A stretch of 38,774 nt of DNA from a virus. Made by a program: the position numbers and the translations under genes. This document shows positions 23,374 through 30,743 of this stretch, one piece after another. Location: IMG/VR virus record IMGVR_UViG_3300020428_002788, positions 1 to 38,774 of that record; one strand, given 5' to 3'. How positions within the stretch are numbered: the stretch's first letter is position 1; the number at the start of each line of letters is the position of its first letter. A model generated the notes under the pieces. It had not been told where the DNA came from. It ran no database searches and worked only from the letters and a program-made list of their open reading frames with translations.

Positions 23374-24013
23374 ACTTGTTCCATTCGCTGATAAGATGCA
23401 AGAAATAATTACAAATGCATCTGTTGGTATAAAATACCATGACTTCCCATGGCCAGCAATAACTCTCGAAGGAGACGGCTGGAGGAAAGCTGATATTGAT
23501 GTTCTCGATATGCGAGAAACTAAAAAGCTTTGGATGATGCATGTTTGCATTTATCCGCATTTTGATGATCCTTCTCCCATTTTTGGATGGGATATAATAT
23601 CAGGCCCTAAAAAAATTACAGGCGCTTTTCATGATTGTTCTCCTATTGAACCTTCTCATTCTATTATAACACAGTTTGGGCAGAATGTAAAGGACTTTAT
23701 TCCATCTAAGAAAAGAGAACTTCCACCATGGGCTAAAGCGATATTTAGCGAAAATATGATCGCCGCGAGTAATATCCGGACTGATGAAGAGCTCGATAAA
23801 CTTCTAGAGGTAGTGTTGTCAAATTTAACTTTCTTTCTCGACAATGTCGGTTTGAGTAGAGATTTTCAATCAGATTATAAAGATAAACATAATTTTTATT
23901 GTAAAATGCAAAAGGAAAATCCTCATACACCTAGAGTTATGGAAAGCTTAGGTGTCGACCCCGATCTCGTTAGGAGATATATCGAAACCTGTCTTTTTCC
24001 CGAAGTAAGCTAA
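23363..24013 (+). CDS. pcyX: Ferredoxin-dependent bilin reductase, PcyX/PcyA lineage
   Basis: A 216-aa protein. Lining it up by eye with PcyA, WMMHVCIYP-x4-PSPIFGWDIISGP matches the PcyA block LHCVMFP...LFGCDIVAGP. His60 falls on PcyA His88, and Asp77 on the catalytic Asp105 with the same 17-residue spacing. RELPPWAKAIFSE matches the PcyA RELPPWGEIFSE block. The PcyA Glu76 position falls in an ambiguous stretch (DIDVLDMRE) and may not be conserved, as would suit a four-electron reductase making phycoerythrobilin rather than phycocyanobilin. PcyX enzymes of this lineage were described from uncultured oceanic phages. Translation is probably coupled to ho1. The last 66 bp overlap the convergent carbamoyltransferase-like gene. 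The family is firm; the product is inferred. Confidence 0.85.
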   Translation: MFHKLVPFADKMQEIITNASVGIKYHDFPWPAITLEGDGWRKADIDVLDMRETKKLWMMHVCIYPHFDDPSPIFGWDIISGPKKITGAFHDCSPIEPSHSIITQFGQNVKDFIPSKKRELPPWAKAIFSENMIAASNIRTDEELDKLLEVVLSNLTFFLDNVGLSRDFQSDYKDKHNFYCKMQKENPHTPRVMESLGVDPDLVRRYIETCLFPEVS

Positions 24014-24889
24014 TACACAAGATTTTGCAGATCCACCATCACCAGGATTATCTGGTACCCATAACTTAAATCCAGCATCTTGTATTTTTAACCTCACTCC
24101 TCTATTAAAGGCACATCCTCCAGATAAAATTACATTTTTGCATTTTAATTTTTTTGTCCAATGCTTTACGACTTTTAATACCATTTCTTCAAAAAGATAT
24201 TGAGTTGAAGAAGCTATTTCAACTTGGTTATAATGTTCATAATCTCCGCCGGCACCCTTATGCAAATTGTATGAAAACACTGGTCGCCATGGATCATTAC
24301 TAATAATTAAATTGTCTTCTAATTCTTTAAGTAATCTAACATTTGTCATTCCAATACTACCAAGAGATTCGAATGCCGCTTCATCTTTTTGAGGCTTCAT
24401 ACCAGCCTCTTTAACCATTGAGCTATAAAATAATCCTAAGCTATCAGGATATCGTTGTGAACCCATTTTATATAGGTTATCTTTAACACCATGCCAAACT
24501 GATGTGCAATCCCATTCACCAATGCTATCAATAACAACTATTACTGCGTCATTCCATTCAGATTGATAGTAATGTGCTGCATGAGCTTTGTGATGTTGTA
24601 CATATGTCCACTTAGTATTAAGTCCTAAATCTTTAAGATATTTGCTAACGTTATTTCTACTAAATGGTTTAGATTGTCTGGCCCATAATTGCCTAAGAGC
24701 TTTTGTGTAAGGGTTTTCGTACCATACTACTAAGTCTGGACGATAATTTTTACTTACAGAAATAAAATCTCTTTTAAGTAATTTATGATGAGTCTTATCG
24801 CGCGTATAAGCTTCATATATTAATCTGTGGTCGTCCCAAACGGTGAGACTTGCATCATGCCCCTTACCTGACATGCCCCAAATTATCAT
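23948..24889 (-). CDS. Short carbamoyltransferase-like protein (Kae1-like domain only)
   Basis: A 313-aa protein resembling only the N-terminal ASKHA/Kae1-like half of NodU/TobZ carbamoyltransferases. It has IIWGMSGKGHDASLTVW, HHKAHA (His99, His100, His103), VIDSIGEWD, LGLFYSSMVKEAG, KDEAAFESLGS, SGGCAFNRG and PDNPGDGGSAKS. The roughly 230-residue C-terminal YrdC-like part that makes carbamoyl-AMP, with its GRSE-GPRALG motif, is absent, and no frameshifted remnant follows it. Metal and nucleotide motifs look intact, so decay is unlikely. It may take carbamoyl-AMP made by the full-length enzyme at 17977 or have another ATP-dependent transfer role. TAATG couples it to the cupin gene. Confidence 0.75.
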   Translation of the reverse strand: MIIWGMSGKGHDASLTVWDDHRLIYEAYTRDKTHHKLLKRDFISVSKNYRPDLVVWYENPYTKALRQLWARQSKPFSRNNVSKYLKDLGLNTKWTYVQHHKAHAAHYYQSEWNDAVIVVIDSIGEWDCTSVWHGVKDNLYKMGSQRYPDSLGLFYSSMVKEAGMKPQKDEAAFESLGSIGMTNVRLLKELEDNLIISNDPWRPVFSYNLHKGAGGDYEHYNQVEIASSTQYLFEEMVLKVVKHWTKKLKCKNVILSGGCAFNRGVRLKIQDAGFKLWVPDNPGDGGSAKSCVLAYFGKKTGFDISPNEIGVDT

Positions 24890-25299
24890 TAGTTATTTCC
24901 TTTATAAGGTTGTGACCCTGGTACCTCATCTATAACTGTGTTTTTTTGTGAATCACCTTTACCAACTCTAAAATTATCTTCAACTGAATCTGGCGTTGAT
25001 ACTTCGAGGATAGTTCCTTCTGTAGCACAAATTAATTTATGAGGCTCACCGGGCGTATTAACTATAACTGCTCCTGCTTGTACAGTTCTTGCTGTCTTTG
25101 TAGCATTATCAGTATTTATTTTTTGTACAACGAATTCACCACCTAACACATACCACGTTTCATGTTTTTTAATATGGAAATGCATTGACATTTCTTTGCC
25201 GGGTTTCATTTTAAGAAGCTTTCCGCAATACATATCATTTGTTGCAAAAATAACTTCTTCTCCCCAACCTTTTTTCACTCTTCCTTCAAGTCTTGCCAT
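24889..25299 (-). CDS. Cupin, mannose-6-phosphate isomerase type II-like
   Basis: A 136-aa single-domain cupin. GWGEEVIFAT and MKPGKEMSMHFHIKKHETWYVL give the metal ligands His40, His42 and Glu47, and PGEPHKL gives His87. The W-G-x-E start and the K-H-E-T-W-Y-V-L pattern are those of type II phosphomannose isomerase or sugar-nucleotide cupin domains. It overlaps the nucleotidyltransferase gene by 14 bp and is coupled to the carbamoyltransferase-like gene. In this operon it could isomerise a sugar phosphate, perhaps upstream of heptose synthesis in place of the missing GmhA, but cupins are versatile and this is speculative. GGAG precedes the ATG at good spacing. Confidence 0.75.
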   Translation of the reverse strand: MARLEGRVKKGWGEEVIFATNDMYCGKLLKMKPGKEMSMHFHIKKHETWYVLGGEFVVQKINTDNATKTARTVQAGAVIVNTPGEPHKLICATEGTILEVSTPDSVEDNFRVGKGDSQKNTVIDEVPGSQPYKGNN

Positions 25300-25681
25300 T
25301 TATAAACTCCAATATTTTGCTTGACGATTCAGATGGATATAAGTCCAGTATTTTAATCATAGCATATTCTTTTCCTACAACATACTCTGGTTCATAATCA
25401 CCACCTTTAGTTATATATGTAGGTTTTACTTTCTTTATTAATTCAATAGGCGTATCTTCATTAAATATAATAACTTCATCTACACATCTCAATGATTCTA
25501 AAACTTTTTTTCGATTATGCTCTGAATGAAACGGTTTTCTTTTAATTCGTTCCATAGAAGCATCTGAATTAAGTCCTACAATTAGTTTTCCACCTTGACA
25601 TATCCTTTTAGATTCTTCTAAATAATCAATGTGACCAGCGTGAATGATGTCGAAACATCCATTTGTAAAAACTGTTATCAC
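25286..25681 (-). CDS. hldE: HldE nucleotidyltransferase domain (ADP-heptose synthase)
   Basis: A 131-aa protein matching the C-terminal half of bifunctional HldE (RfaE2). TNGCFDIIHAGHIDYLEES contains the HxGH nucleotide-binding motif (His14-His17). GLNSDASMERIKR, FNEDTPIELIKKVKPTYITKGGDY and the final SSSKIL complete the fold. It would adenylylate heptose-1-phosphate to ADP-heptose. The start is GTG, with GGAG about 7 nt upstream. It is the first gene of the minus-strand operon, divergent from gp13. A glycerol-3-phosphate cytidylyltransferase is the nearest alternative, but the kinase, phosphatase and epimerase in the same island favour heptose. Confidence 0.85.
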   Translation of the reverse strand: MITVFTNGCFDIIHAGHIDYLEESKRICQGGKLIVGLNSDASMERIKRKPFHSEHNRKKVLESLRCVDEVIIFNEDTPIELIKKVKPTYITKGGDYEPEYVVGKEYAMIKILDLYPSESSSKILEFINGKT

Positions 25682-25704
25682 TTATCTCCTCACTTTCTTT
25701 TTAT

Positions 25705-25712
25705 TATAAATA
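25705..25712 (+). promoter_or_regulatory. T4-type late promoter TATAAATA
   Basis: An exact consensus 37 bp upstream of gp13, in the 67-bp divergent gap. The complementary strand at 25708-25703 reads TATAAT, a possible -10 box for the minus-strand heptose operon, though its best -35 candidate (TTGAAT) is only 14 bp away. Confidence 0.75.
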
Positions 25713-25748
25713 GTACCATAGAATTCAACATTTGTACAGGAAAAAATT

Positions 25749-26504
25749 ATGGCTGCTCCATCTTCTAGACAGACTTTAATTGATTATTGCCTCCGAAGGC
25801 TTGGTGCCCCTGTAATTGAAATTAATGTCGATAATGATCAACTAGAAGAAAGAATAGATGATGCTTTACAAGTTTATCAAGAGTTTCATTCTGATTCTAC
25901 TATTAAAACATATCTGAAGCATCAAGTTACTGCATCTGATATATCTAATAAGTATATATCTATTTCTTCTGATATAGTTTTCGTATCGCGATTATTTCAA
26001 TTAAGTTCATCATTCAATGCATCAAGAAACTTTTTTGACATAAAATATCAGATGATGTTAACTGACATTGCTGACATGCAAAACTTCGCTGGTGATTTAG
26101 CTTATTATGAACAGATGCAACAATATTTATCTTTACTTGACACTAAGCTAAATGGTCATCCATTAGTCAATTTTTCGAGGCATCAGAATAGATTATACAT
26201 TTTTGGTGATATGAACGATGGAGATATTATAGAAAACGAATATATTGTAGCAGAAGTTTATCAAACAATTAACCCCGATACACATACTTCAGTATATAAT
26301 GATATGTGGTTAAAAGAATACTCAACTGCAATAATTAAACAACAGTGGGGTTCTAATTTAATTAAGTTTGAAGGCATGCAATTACCCGGCGGTGTTACAC
26401 TAAACGGTAGACAAATATATGATGACGCGACACAAGATATAGAACGACTTATGGAAAGGATCAGATTGGAGCAAGAATTACCGCCTGATTTCTTTGTTGG
26501 TTGA
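25749..26504 (+). CDS. 13: Neck protein gp13
   Basis: A 251-aa protein with the look of T4-family gp13: MAAPSSRQTLIDYCLRRLGAPVIEINVDNDQLEERIDDALQ split as an N-terminal helical block, then YQEFHSDST and MWLKEYSTAIIKQQWG near residues 185-200, and a helical C-terminus (DATQDIERLMERIRLEQ). T4 gp13 (309 aa) is a neck component that, with gp14, closes the packaged head and prepares tail joining. Gene order is decisive: gp14, gp15, gp16 and gp17 follow on the same strand. It has a late promoter and AGGA ribosome site. Confidence 0.85.
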   Translation: MAAPSSRQTLIDYCLRRLGAPVIEINVDNDQLEERIDDALQVYQEFHSDSTIKTYLKHQVTASDISNKYISISSDIVFVSRLFQLSSSFNASRNFFDIKYQMMLTDIADMQNFAGDLAYYEQMQQYLSLLDTKLNGHPLVNFSRHQNRLYIFGDMNDGDIIENEYIVAEVYQTINPDTHTSVYNDMWLKEYSTAIIKQQWGSNLIKFEGMQLPGGVTLNGRQIYDDATQDIERLMERIRLEQELPPDFFVG

Positions 26505-26719
26505 CGCATGTTTTTTTACTCATATTGATCGTAGGAGGTCAAACAGTATCAAAGGATATGTTATTCTATGATGTTGAAAGATGTAATTATTTTGCATCAC
26601 AATTAGTTAAAAGGTACGGAAATTATACGGGTTACGGAAGTGTACCAAAGGATAATAAAGCTACTGCATATTGCGAACCCAGATATGTAGATACAAAAAA
26701 ATCGAGAGTTTATCAGTAA
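26501..26719 (+). CDS. Small protein between gp13 and gp14, hydrophobic N-terminus
   Basis: About 72 aa from a TTG overlapping the gp13 stop; the exact start is uncertain, since a nearby ATG is out of frame and closes at once. The N-terminus VFLLILIVGG could be a short membrane segment or signal-like stretch. The rest contains FYDVERCNYFASQLVKRYG and AYCEPRYVD with two cysteines. Its stop overlaps the gp14 ATG (TAATG). Small genes of this type occur at this locus in marine T4-like phages. No function is known. Confidence 0.55.
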   Translation: MTHVFLLILIVGGQTVSKDMLFYDVERCNYFASQLVKRYGNYTGYGSVPKDNKATAYCEPRYVDTKKSRVYQ

Positions 26720-27642
26720 TGGCCAAAAATTTATATTTTAGCGATGCAGTAACATCAGAGCAAAGAATGTATGAAAATATTGTCATAGAATCTTTGAAGA
26801 TGTATGGCCAAGATGTGTATTACTTACCGAGAGAAGTCATAAGTGAAGATAATATTTTAGGAGAAGATATAGAATCACGATTTGGAAGTTCTCATAAAAT
26901 CGAAATGTATATTGAAAATGCAGATGCGTTTGAAGGTGAAGGAGATTTGTTTACAAAATTCGGTGTTGAAATACGAGATGAAGCTACGTTCGTAGTTTCA
27001 CGTAGAAGATGGAGATCAGTAGTTGGACAAATAGCTGCTTCTACAATAAGGATTCCGCGAGTAGAAACCGAAGACAATCCTAAATCTGGCGATTTAATTT
27101 ATTTGCCTTTAACAAAATCTCTTTTTGAAATTGGCCACGTTGAGCATGAACAACCATTTTATCAACTTGCAAATCTACCAGTTTTTAAAATGAGATGTAA
27201 CTTATTTGAATATTCAGGCCAAGATCTTGATACTGGAGTTACAGACATTGATTCACTTGAAAAAGATGACACATATCAAGTTGTTCTTACATTGGCTAAT
27301 ATCACAAAACCATCATCGCTTGATTTCCAAATGGGCGAAATAGTTAAACAAACAACTTCATCTGGTGTAGAGATAACTGGAGAGCTTATAAATTATAATA
27401 CAACAACAAATCAAATAACAGTAAATAGAATTGGCACTAGTGATGGTAAAATACATCCATTCTTCGTATCTTCTGATAATGCTCGAAGAATTAGAGGAGA
27501 AACAACGAATGCTGAAGCTGATATAAGTGTATTCTTAGAAGATAACAAGATTTCTGAAACTGAACAAAATAGCATTTTCTCGACTGAAGGAACTGGCTTT
27601 ATTGACTTCTCAGAAAATAACCCGTTTGGAGATCCTGAATAA
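26719..27642 (+). CDS. 14: Neck protein gp14
   Basis: 307 aa from ATG 26719, which overlaps the upstream stop; an upstream in-frame extension is not needed. The gp14 family block MYENIVIESLKMYGQDVYYLPRE (opening as residues 15-37) is conserved, followed by YIENADAFEGEGDLFTKFG and RRRWRSVVG. T4 gp14 (256 aa) is a neck component acting with gp13 to complete the filled head. The larger size comes from a beta-rich C-terminal part with an acidic end. It is coupled to the next gene by TAATG. Confidence 0.9.
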   Translation: MAKNLYFSDAVTSEQRMYENIVIESLKMYGQDVYYLPREVISEDNILGEDIESRFGSSHKIEMYIENADAFEGEGDLFTKFGVEIRDEATFVVSRRRWRSVVGQIAASTIRIPRVETEDNPKSGDLIYLPLTKSLFEIGHVEHEQPFYQLANLPVFKMRCNLFEYSGQDLDTGVTDIDSLEKDDTYQVVLTLANITKPSSLDFQMGEIVKQTTSSGVEITGELINYNTTTNQITVNRIGTSDGKIHPFFVSSDNARRIRGETTNAEADISVFLEDNKISETEQNSIFSTEGTGFIDFSENNPFGDPE

Positions 27643-27890
27643 TGGCAGAAATATTTGACTTTGGCTTTACGGCCGTAAATGAAGACGAGTTAGAAGTAAC
27701 TCAAACAATGCACACTATGGCCAGTGAGGCAAAAGGTGCTCAACAAAAATTGGAAGAACTATACAATGCAATTACGCCATTATTAAATAATTTAAAATTG
27801 AATCCTGAAAAAGAATATATTAAGTGGCCAAATAGATTAGAAAAAGTAGAATCATTTGAGGACCACATACAAAAGATTTATAGAGGCTAG
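27642..27890 (+). CDS. Small conserved protein between gp14 and gp15
   Basis: An 82-aa, acidic and largely helical protein: FGFTAVNEDELEVTQ, then a coiled-coil-like EAKGAQQKLEELYNAITPLL, and KEYIKWPNRLEKVESFEDHI. The KEYI-WPNR block is one I associate with the same position in other marine T4-like phages, so it is probably a conserved core gene absent from coliphage T4. It overlaps gp14 and ends 2 bp before gp15. Function unknown; a virion or assembly role is likely. Confidence 0.65.
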   Translation: MAEIFDFGFTAVNEDELEVTQTMHTMASEAKGAQQKLEELYNAITPLLNNLKLNPEKEYIKWPNRLEKVESFEDHIQKIYRG

Positions 27891-27892
27891 AT

Positions 27893-28699
27893 ATGTTTGG
27901 CAATCATTATTATCATGCTAGAATTCGAAAAGCTGTTGCAAGCTTTGGAAGAATATTTAATGACATATACGTCATAAGAAAAAAATCAGACGGAACTGTT
28001 TTACAAACATTAAAAGTTCCAATCGCGTACGCGCCGCGGGCGAAGTATCTTGAAAGAATTAGAGAAAATCAATCTTTAGCAGATGACACAAAGGTTGCTA
28101 TAAAACTACCTAGGCTTTCATTTGAAATCACTGGTATAAATTATGATGCACAAAGACAATTACCAAAAGTAAATAACTTTGCTCAACAAACAACAACTAA
28201 TTCCACAACAAGCAGAACTAAATTTAATGTGTCTGTGCCGTATATTATGAATTTCAATTTATCAGCATTTGCAACTACACAAGATGATGCATTGCAAATT
28301 GTTGAACAGATTTTACCATATTTCGCACCGCAATATAATATAACAATAAAGCCGTTTTCAAGTTATGCTACTATAAAAGAAGATGTTCCTTTGATATTAA
28401 CAGGTGTAAGTTTAGAAAATCAATATGAAGGTGACATGGCTTCAAGGACAGTAATACAATATAGTATGGATTTTGAAATGCACGTATTTTTTTATGGGCC
28501 AGTTGCAGATCAGGATATTATTACAAAAGCAGATATGAAATATTTCAATATGGGGGCAGGATTGCAAGATTCTGACCTTGCATTAGAAAGACAAACTATA
28601 ACACCAAATCCTAGCAATATAATTGCTGATAGTGATTTTGGATTTAATGAAGTGATAAAATTGGCGAGTGATAGTGATGGCGAAGCAATTGCAACGTGA
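27893..28699 (+). CDS. 15: Tail sheath stabiliser and completion protein gp15
   Basis: A 268-aa protein, very near the 272 aa of T4 gp15. Conserved features are MFGNHYYHARIRKAVASFG, IRKKSDGTVLQTLKVPIAYAP, KLPRLSFEITGINYDAQRQ and YSMDFEMHVFFYGP. gp15 forms the hexameric ring at the top of the tail that locks the sheath and joins tail to neck. Position between gp14 and gp16 confirms it. An unusual GC-rich codon run encodes AYAPRA at about 28024-28041. Confidence 0.92.
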   Translation: MFGNHYYHARIRKAVASFGRIFNDIYVIRKKSDGTVLQTLKVPIAYAPRAKYLERIRENQSLADDTKVAIKLPRLSFEITGINYDAQRQLPKVNNFAQQTTTNSTTSRTKFNVSVPYIMNFNLSAFATTQDDALQIVEQILPYFAPQYNITIKPFSSYATIKEDVPLILTGVSLENQYEGDMASRTVIQYSMDFEMHVFFYGPVADQDIITKADMKYFNMGAGLQDSDLALERQTITPNPSNIIADSDFGFNEVIKLASDSDGEAIAT

Positions 28700-29042
28700 T
28701 TCAGATAATTTACAAATAGATTACGAATACACTAGAGATAATCTAAGAGAATTAATTGAAAAAGGAAAAGACAGTCTCGATTTAGCAATGAGAATTGCTG
28801 AAGAGACAGAGCATCCTAGAGCTATTGAGGTGTTAGGGCAAATGTTACGAAGCGTAACAGATACTAATGATAAGCTCATGGATTTAAATAAAAAGAAAGC
28901 TGATGTCGAAGAAGGTTCTAAAAAAGTAACTAATAATAATTTGTTTATTGGATCTACTACAGAATTACAACGTATATTAAAACAAAATAAAAAGGAAGAG
29001 CAACTTATTGATGTAACTCCTAAGGAAAAAGATAGTGGCTAG
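28677..29042 (+). CDS. 16: Small terminase subunit gp16
   Basis: 121 aa from ATG 28677; the GTGs at 28668 and 28674 are less likely starts. The protein is helical, with YTRDNLRELIEKGKDSLDLAM, RAIEVLGQMLRSVTDTNDKLMDL and TELQRILKQNK, as in T4-like small terminases that form rings and regulate packaging. It overlaps gp15 by 23 bp and gp17 by 8 bp. T4 gp16 is 164 aa, so this is a shorter version typical of marine relatives. Confidence 0.88.
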   Translation: MAKQLQRDSDNLQIDYEYTRDNLRELIEKGKDSLDLAMRIAEETEHPRAIEVLGQMLRSVTDTNDKLMDLNKKKADVEEGSKKVTNNNLFIGSTTELQRILKQNKKEEQLIDVTPKEKDSG

Positions 29043-30633
29043 AACTACTTCCGAATCATATTTAGGAAACGTAAATGTAAAAAAAGATGGTATACAACAA
29101 GAATGGACTGAAGGTTCATTACTTGAGTACCAAAAGTGTTATAACAATCCTGTATATTTTGCCGAAAATCATTTAAAAATTGTTTCACTTGATGAAGGAT
29201 TAGTTCCATTCGAATTATATCCATATCAAGAGAAAATGTTTAATCACTTTACTGATAACCGATTTAGCATTGTTTTAGCGTGTCGTCAATCAGGTAAATC
29301 AATATCTGTGTGCGCATATTTGTTGTGGTATGTACTCTTTAACCCAGAAAAAACAGTTGCAATCCTTGCGAACAAAGGTGCCGTGGCACGTGAAATGTTA
29401 TCGAGGGTTACGCTTATGTTGGAAAACATACCGTTCTTCCTCCAACCGGGATGCCGAGCGCTTAATAAAGGTTCATTGGAGTTCTCTAATAATTCACGGA
29501 TTATTGCTAGTGCTACTAGTGGTTCTTCAATCCGTGGCTTATCTGTTAGCTTACTCTATCTCGACGAATTCGCATTTGTAGAAAAGGCTGCTGAATTTTA
29601 TACGTCAACATATCCTGTGATATCAGCAGGTGAAGATACGAAAGTTATAATAACGTCTACTGCAAATGGATTAGGAAACGTATTTCATAAAATATGGGAA
29701 GGTGCTAATCAACAAACTAATGAATTTAAACCAATGAGAGTTGATTGGGGTGACGTCCCAGGCAGAGATGACAAATGGAAAGCTACTACTATAGCAAACA
29801 CCAGTCAATTACAATTTGATCAAGAATTTGGGAATACATTCTTTGGTACTGGTGACACACTAATTAATGCAGAAACACTTCTATCACTAAGAGCTTCACA
29901 CCATCAACATTATCTTGAAGGTGGAGATGTATTAATATATGAAGAAGCTTATAAGAATCATGACTATGTCATGACGGTGGATGTGAGTAAGGGAAGAGGT
30001 CAGGACTATTCTACTTTTAATTTGATCGATATTAGCGTTCGCCCGTTTAAACAGGTTGCTGTGTATCGCAATAACACTATCTCTCCTTTACTCTTCCCCA
30101 ATATTATCTATAAGTATGCGAAATCTTATAATGATGCTTATGTAATTATTGAAGCTAATGATCAGGGAGGGATTGTTTGTACTGGATTATATTATGATTT
30201 AGAATATGAAAATGTACATGTAAGATCTGCTCTTAAAGCTGATCAAATTGGCGTAGAAATGAATAGAAAAGTAAAAAGAATTGGGTGCTCTGCACTTAAA
30301 GATTTGCTTGAAAATAAAAAATTAGATATCACTGATGAAAACACAATCCTTGAAATATCAACCTTTGTATCAAAAGGAGTATCATTTGAAGCATCTACTG
30401 GAAACCACGATGACTTAGTTATGAATTTAGTGATGTTTGGTTACTTTATATCTACACAATACTTTTCTGATATGACAGATATTAATATTAAACAGCTTAT
30501 GTTTAAACATAAAATGAAACAAATTGAAGATGACATTGTTCCATTTGGACATATTGATGATGGGGAATACCATATTGAAGGACCTACTGAAGAAAGACCT
30601 TGGGCCCTTGACCATAAAGATCAAAACTTTTAA
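29035..30633 (+). CDS. 17: Large terminase subunit gp17 (packaging ATPase/nuclease)
   Basis: 532 aa from GTG 29035, with AAGGA about 8 nt upstream. The ATPase domain has Walker A CRQSGKSI (83-90), Walker B LLYLDE (173-178) and the coupling motif STANG (208-212). The nuclease domain has Asp316 in MTVDVSKGRGQDYST, EANDQGG, and HDDLVMN near the C-terminus, a typical RNase H-fold acidic set. It pumps DNA into the prohead and cuts headfuls. T4 gp17 is 610 aa. The 3' end abuts a tiny membrane-protein gene. Confidence 0.95.
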   Translation: MARTTSESYLGNVNVKKDGIQQEWTEGSLLEYQKCYNNPVYFAENHLKIVSLDEGLVPFELYPYQEKMFNHFTDNRFSIVLACRQSGKSISVCAYLLWYVLFNPEKTVAILANKGAVAREMLSRVTLMLENIPFFLQPGCRALNKGSLEFSNNSRIIASATSGSSIRGLSVSLLYLDEFAFVEKAAEFYTSTYPVISAGEDTKVIITSTANGLGNVFHKIWEGANQQTNEFKPMRVDWGDVPGRDDKWKATTIANTSQLQFDQEFGNTFFGTGDTLINAETLLSLRASHHQHYLEGGDVLIYEEAYKNHDYVMTVDVSKGRGQDYSTFNLIDISVRPFKQVAVYRNNTISPLLFPNIIYKYAKSYNDAYVIIEANDQGGIVCTGLYYDLEYENVHVRSALKADQIGVEMNRKVKRIGCSALKDLLENKKLDITDENTILEISTFVSKGVSFEASTGNHDDLVMNLVMFGYFISTQYFSDMTDINIKQLMFKHKMKQIEDDIVPFGHIDDGEYHIEGPTEERPWALDHKDQNF

Positions 30634-30732
30634 ATGATTCCAGAAGCACTTATAATTGCTCTTTCCATGTTTGGAATTGCAGCAATAATCATTATTGCCG
30701 TAATTATCATCGTTCTCAATATGAAAGTCTAA
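30634..30732 (+). CDS. Tiny single-span membrane protein between gp17 and gp18
   Basis: A 32-aa ORF starting directly after the gp17 stop (TAAATG). After MIPEAL, nearly all residues to VLN are hydrophobic (IIALSMFGIAAIIIIAVIIIVL), then MKV ends it. This is one clear transmembrane helix with a single lysine on the C-terminal side. Synonymous-looking variety of Ile codons and the snug fit between gp17 and the gp18 promoter argue that it is a real gene. Function unknown; holin-like or lysis-timing roles are possible but unsupported. Confidence 0.55.
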   Translation: MIPEALIIALSMFGIAAIIIIAVIIIVLNMKV

Positions 30733-30743
30733 ATCAAGTTATT

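Noticed and set aside
23363-24013. Bilin reductase as PebS, the cyanophage phycoerythrobilin synthase
   Set aside because: The RELPPW block and the H-x16-D spacing follow PcyA rather than PebS, so a PcyA/PcyX lineage fits better. A tree would settle it.
23948-24889. Short carbamoyltransferase-like gene as a pseudogene
   Set aside because: Frame intact, metal and nucleotide motifs kept, coupled start, and no trace of the missing domain downstream.
21835-25681. A single bifunctional hldE broken by insertion of the bilin genes
   Set aside because: The two halves have their own start, stop and ribosome site, are in reverse order to a fused hldE, and two other genes lie between them as well.
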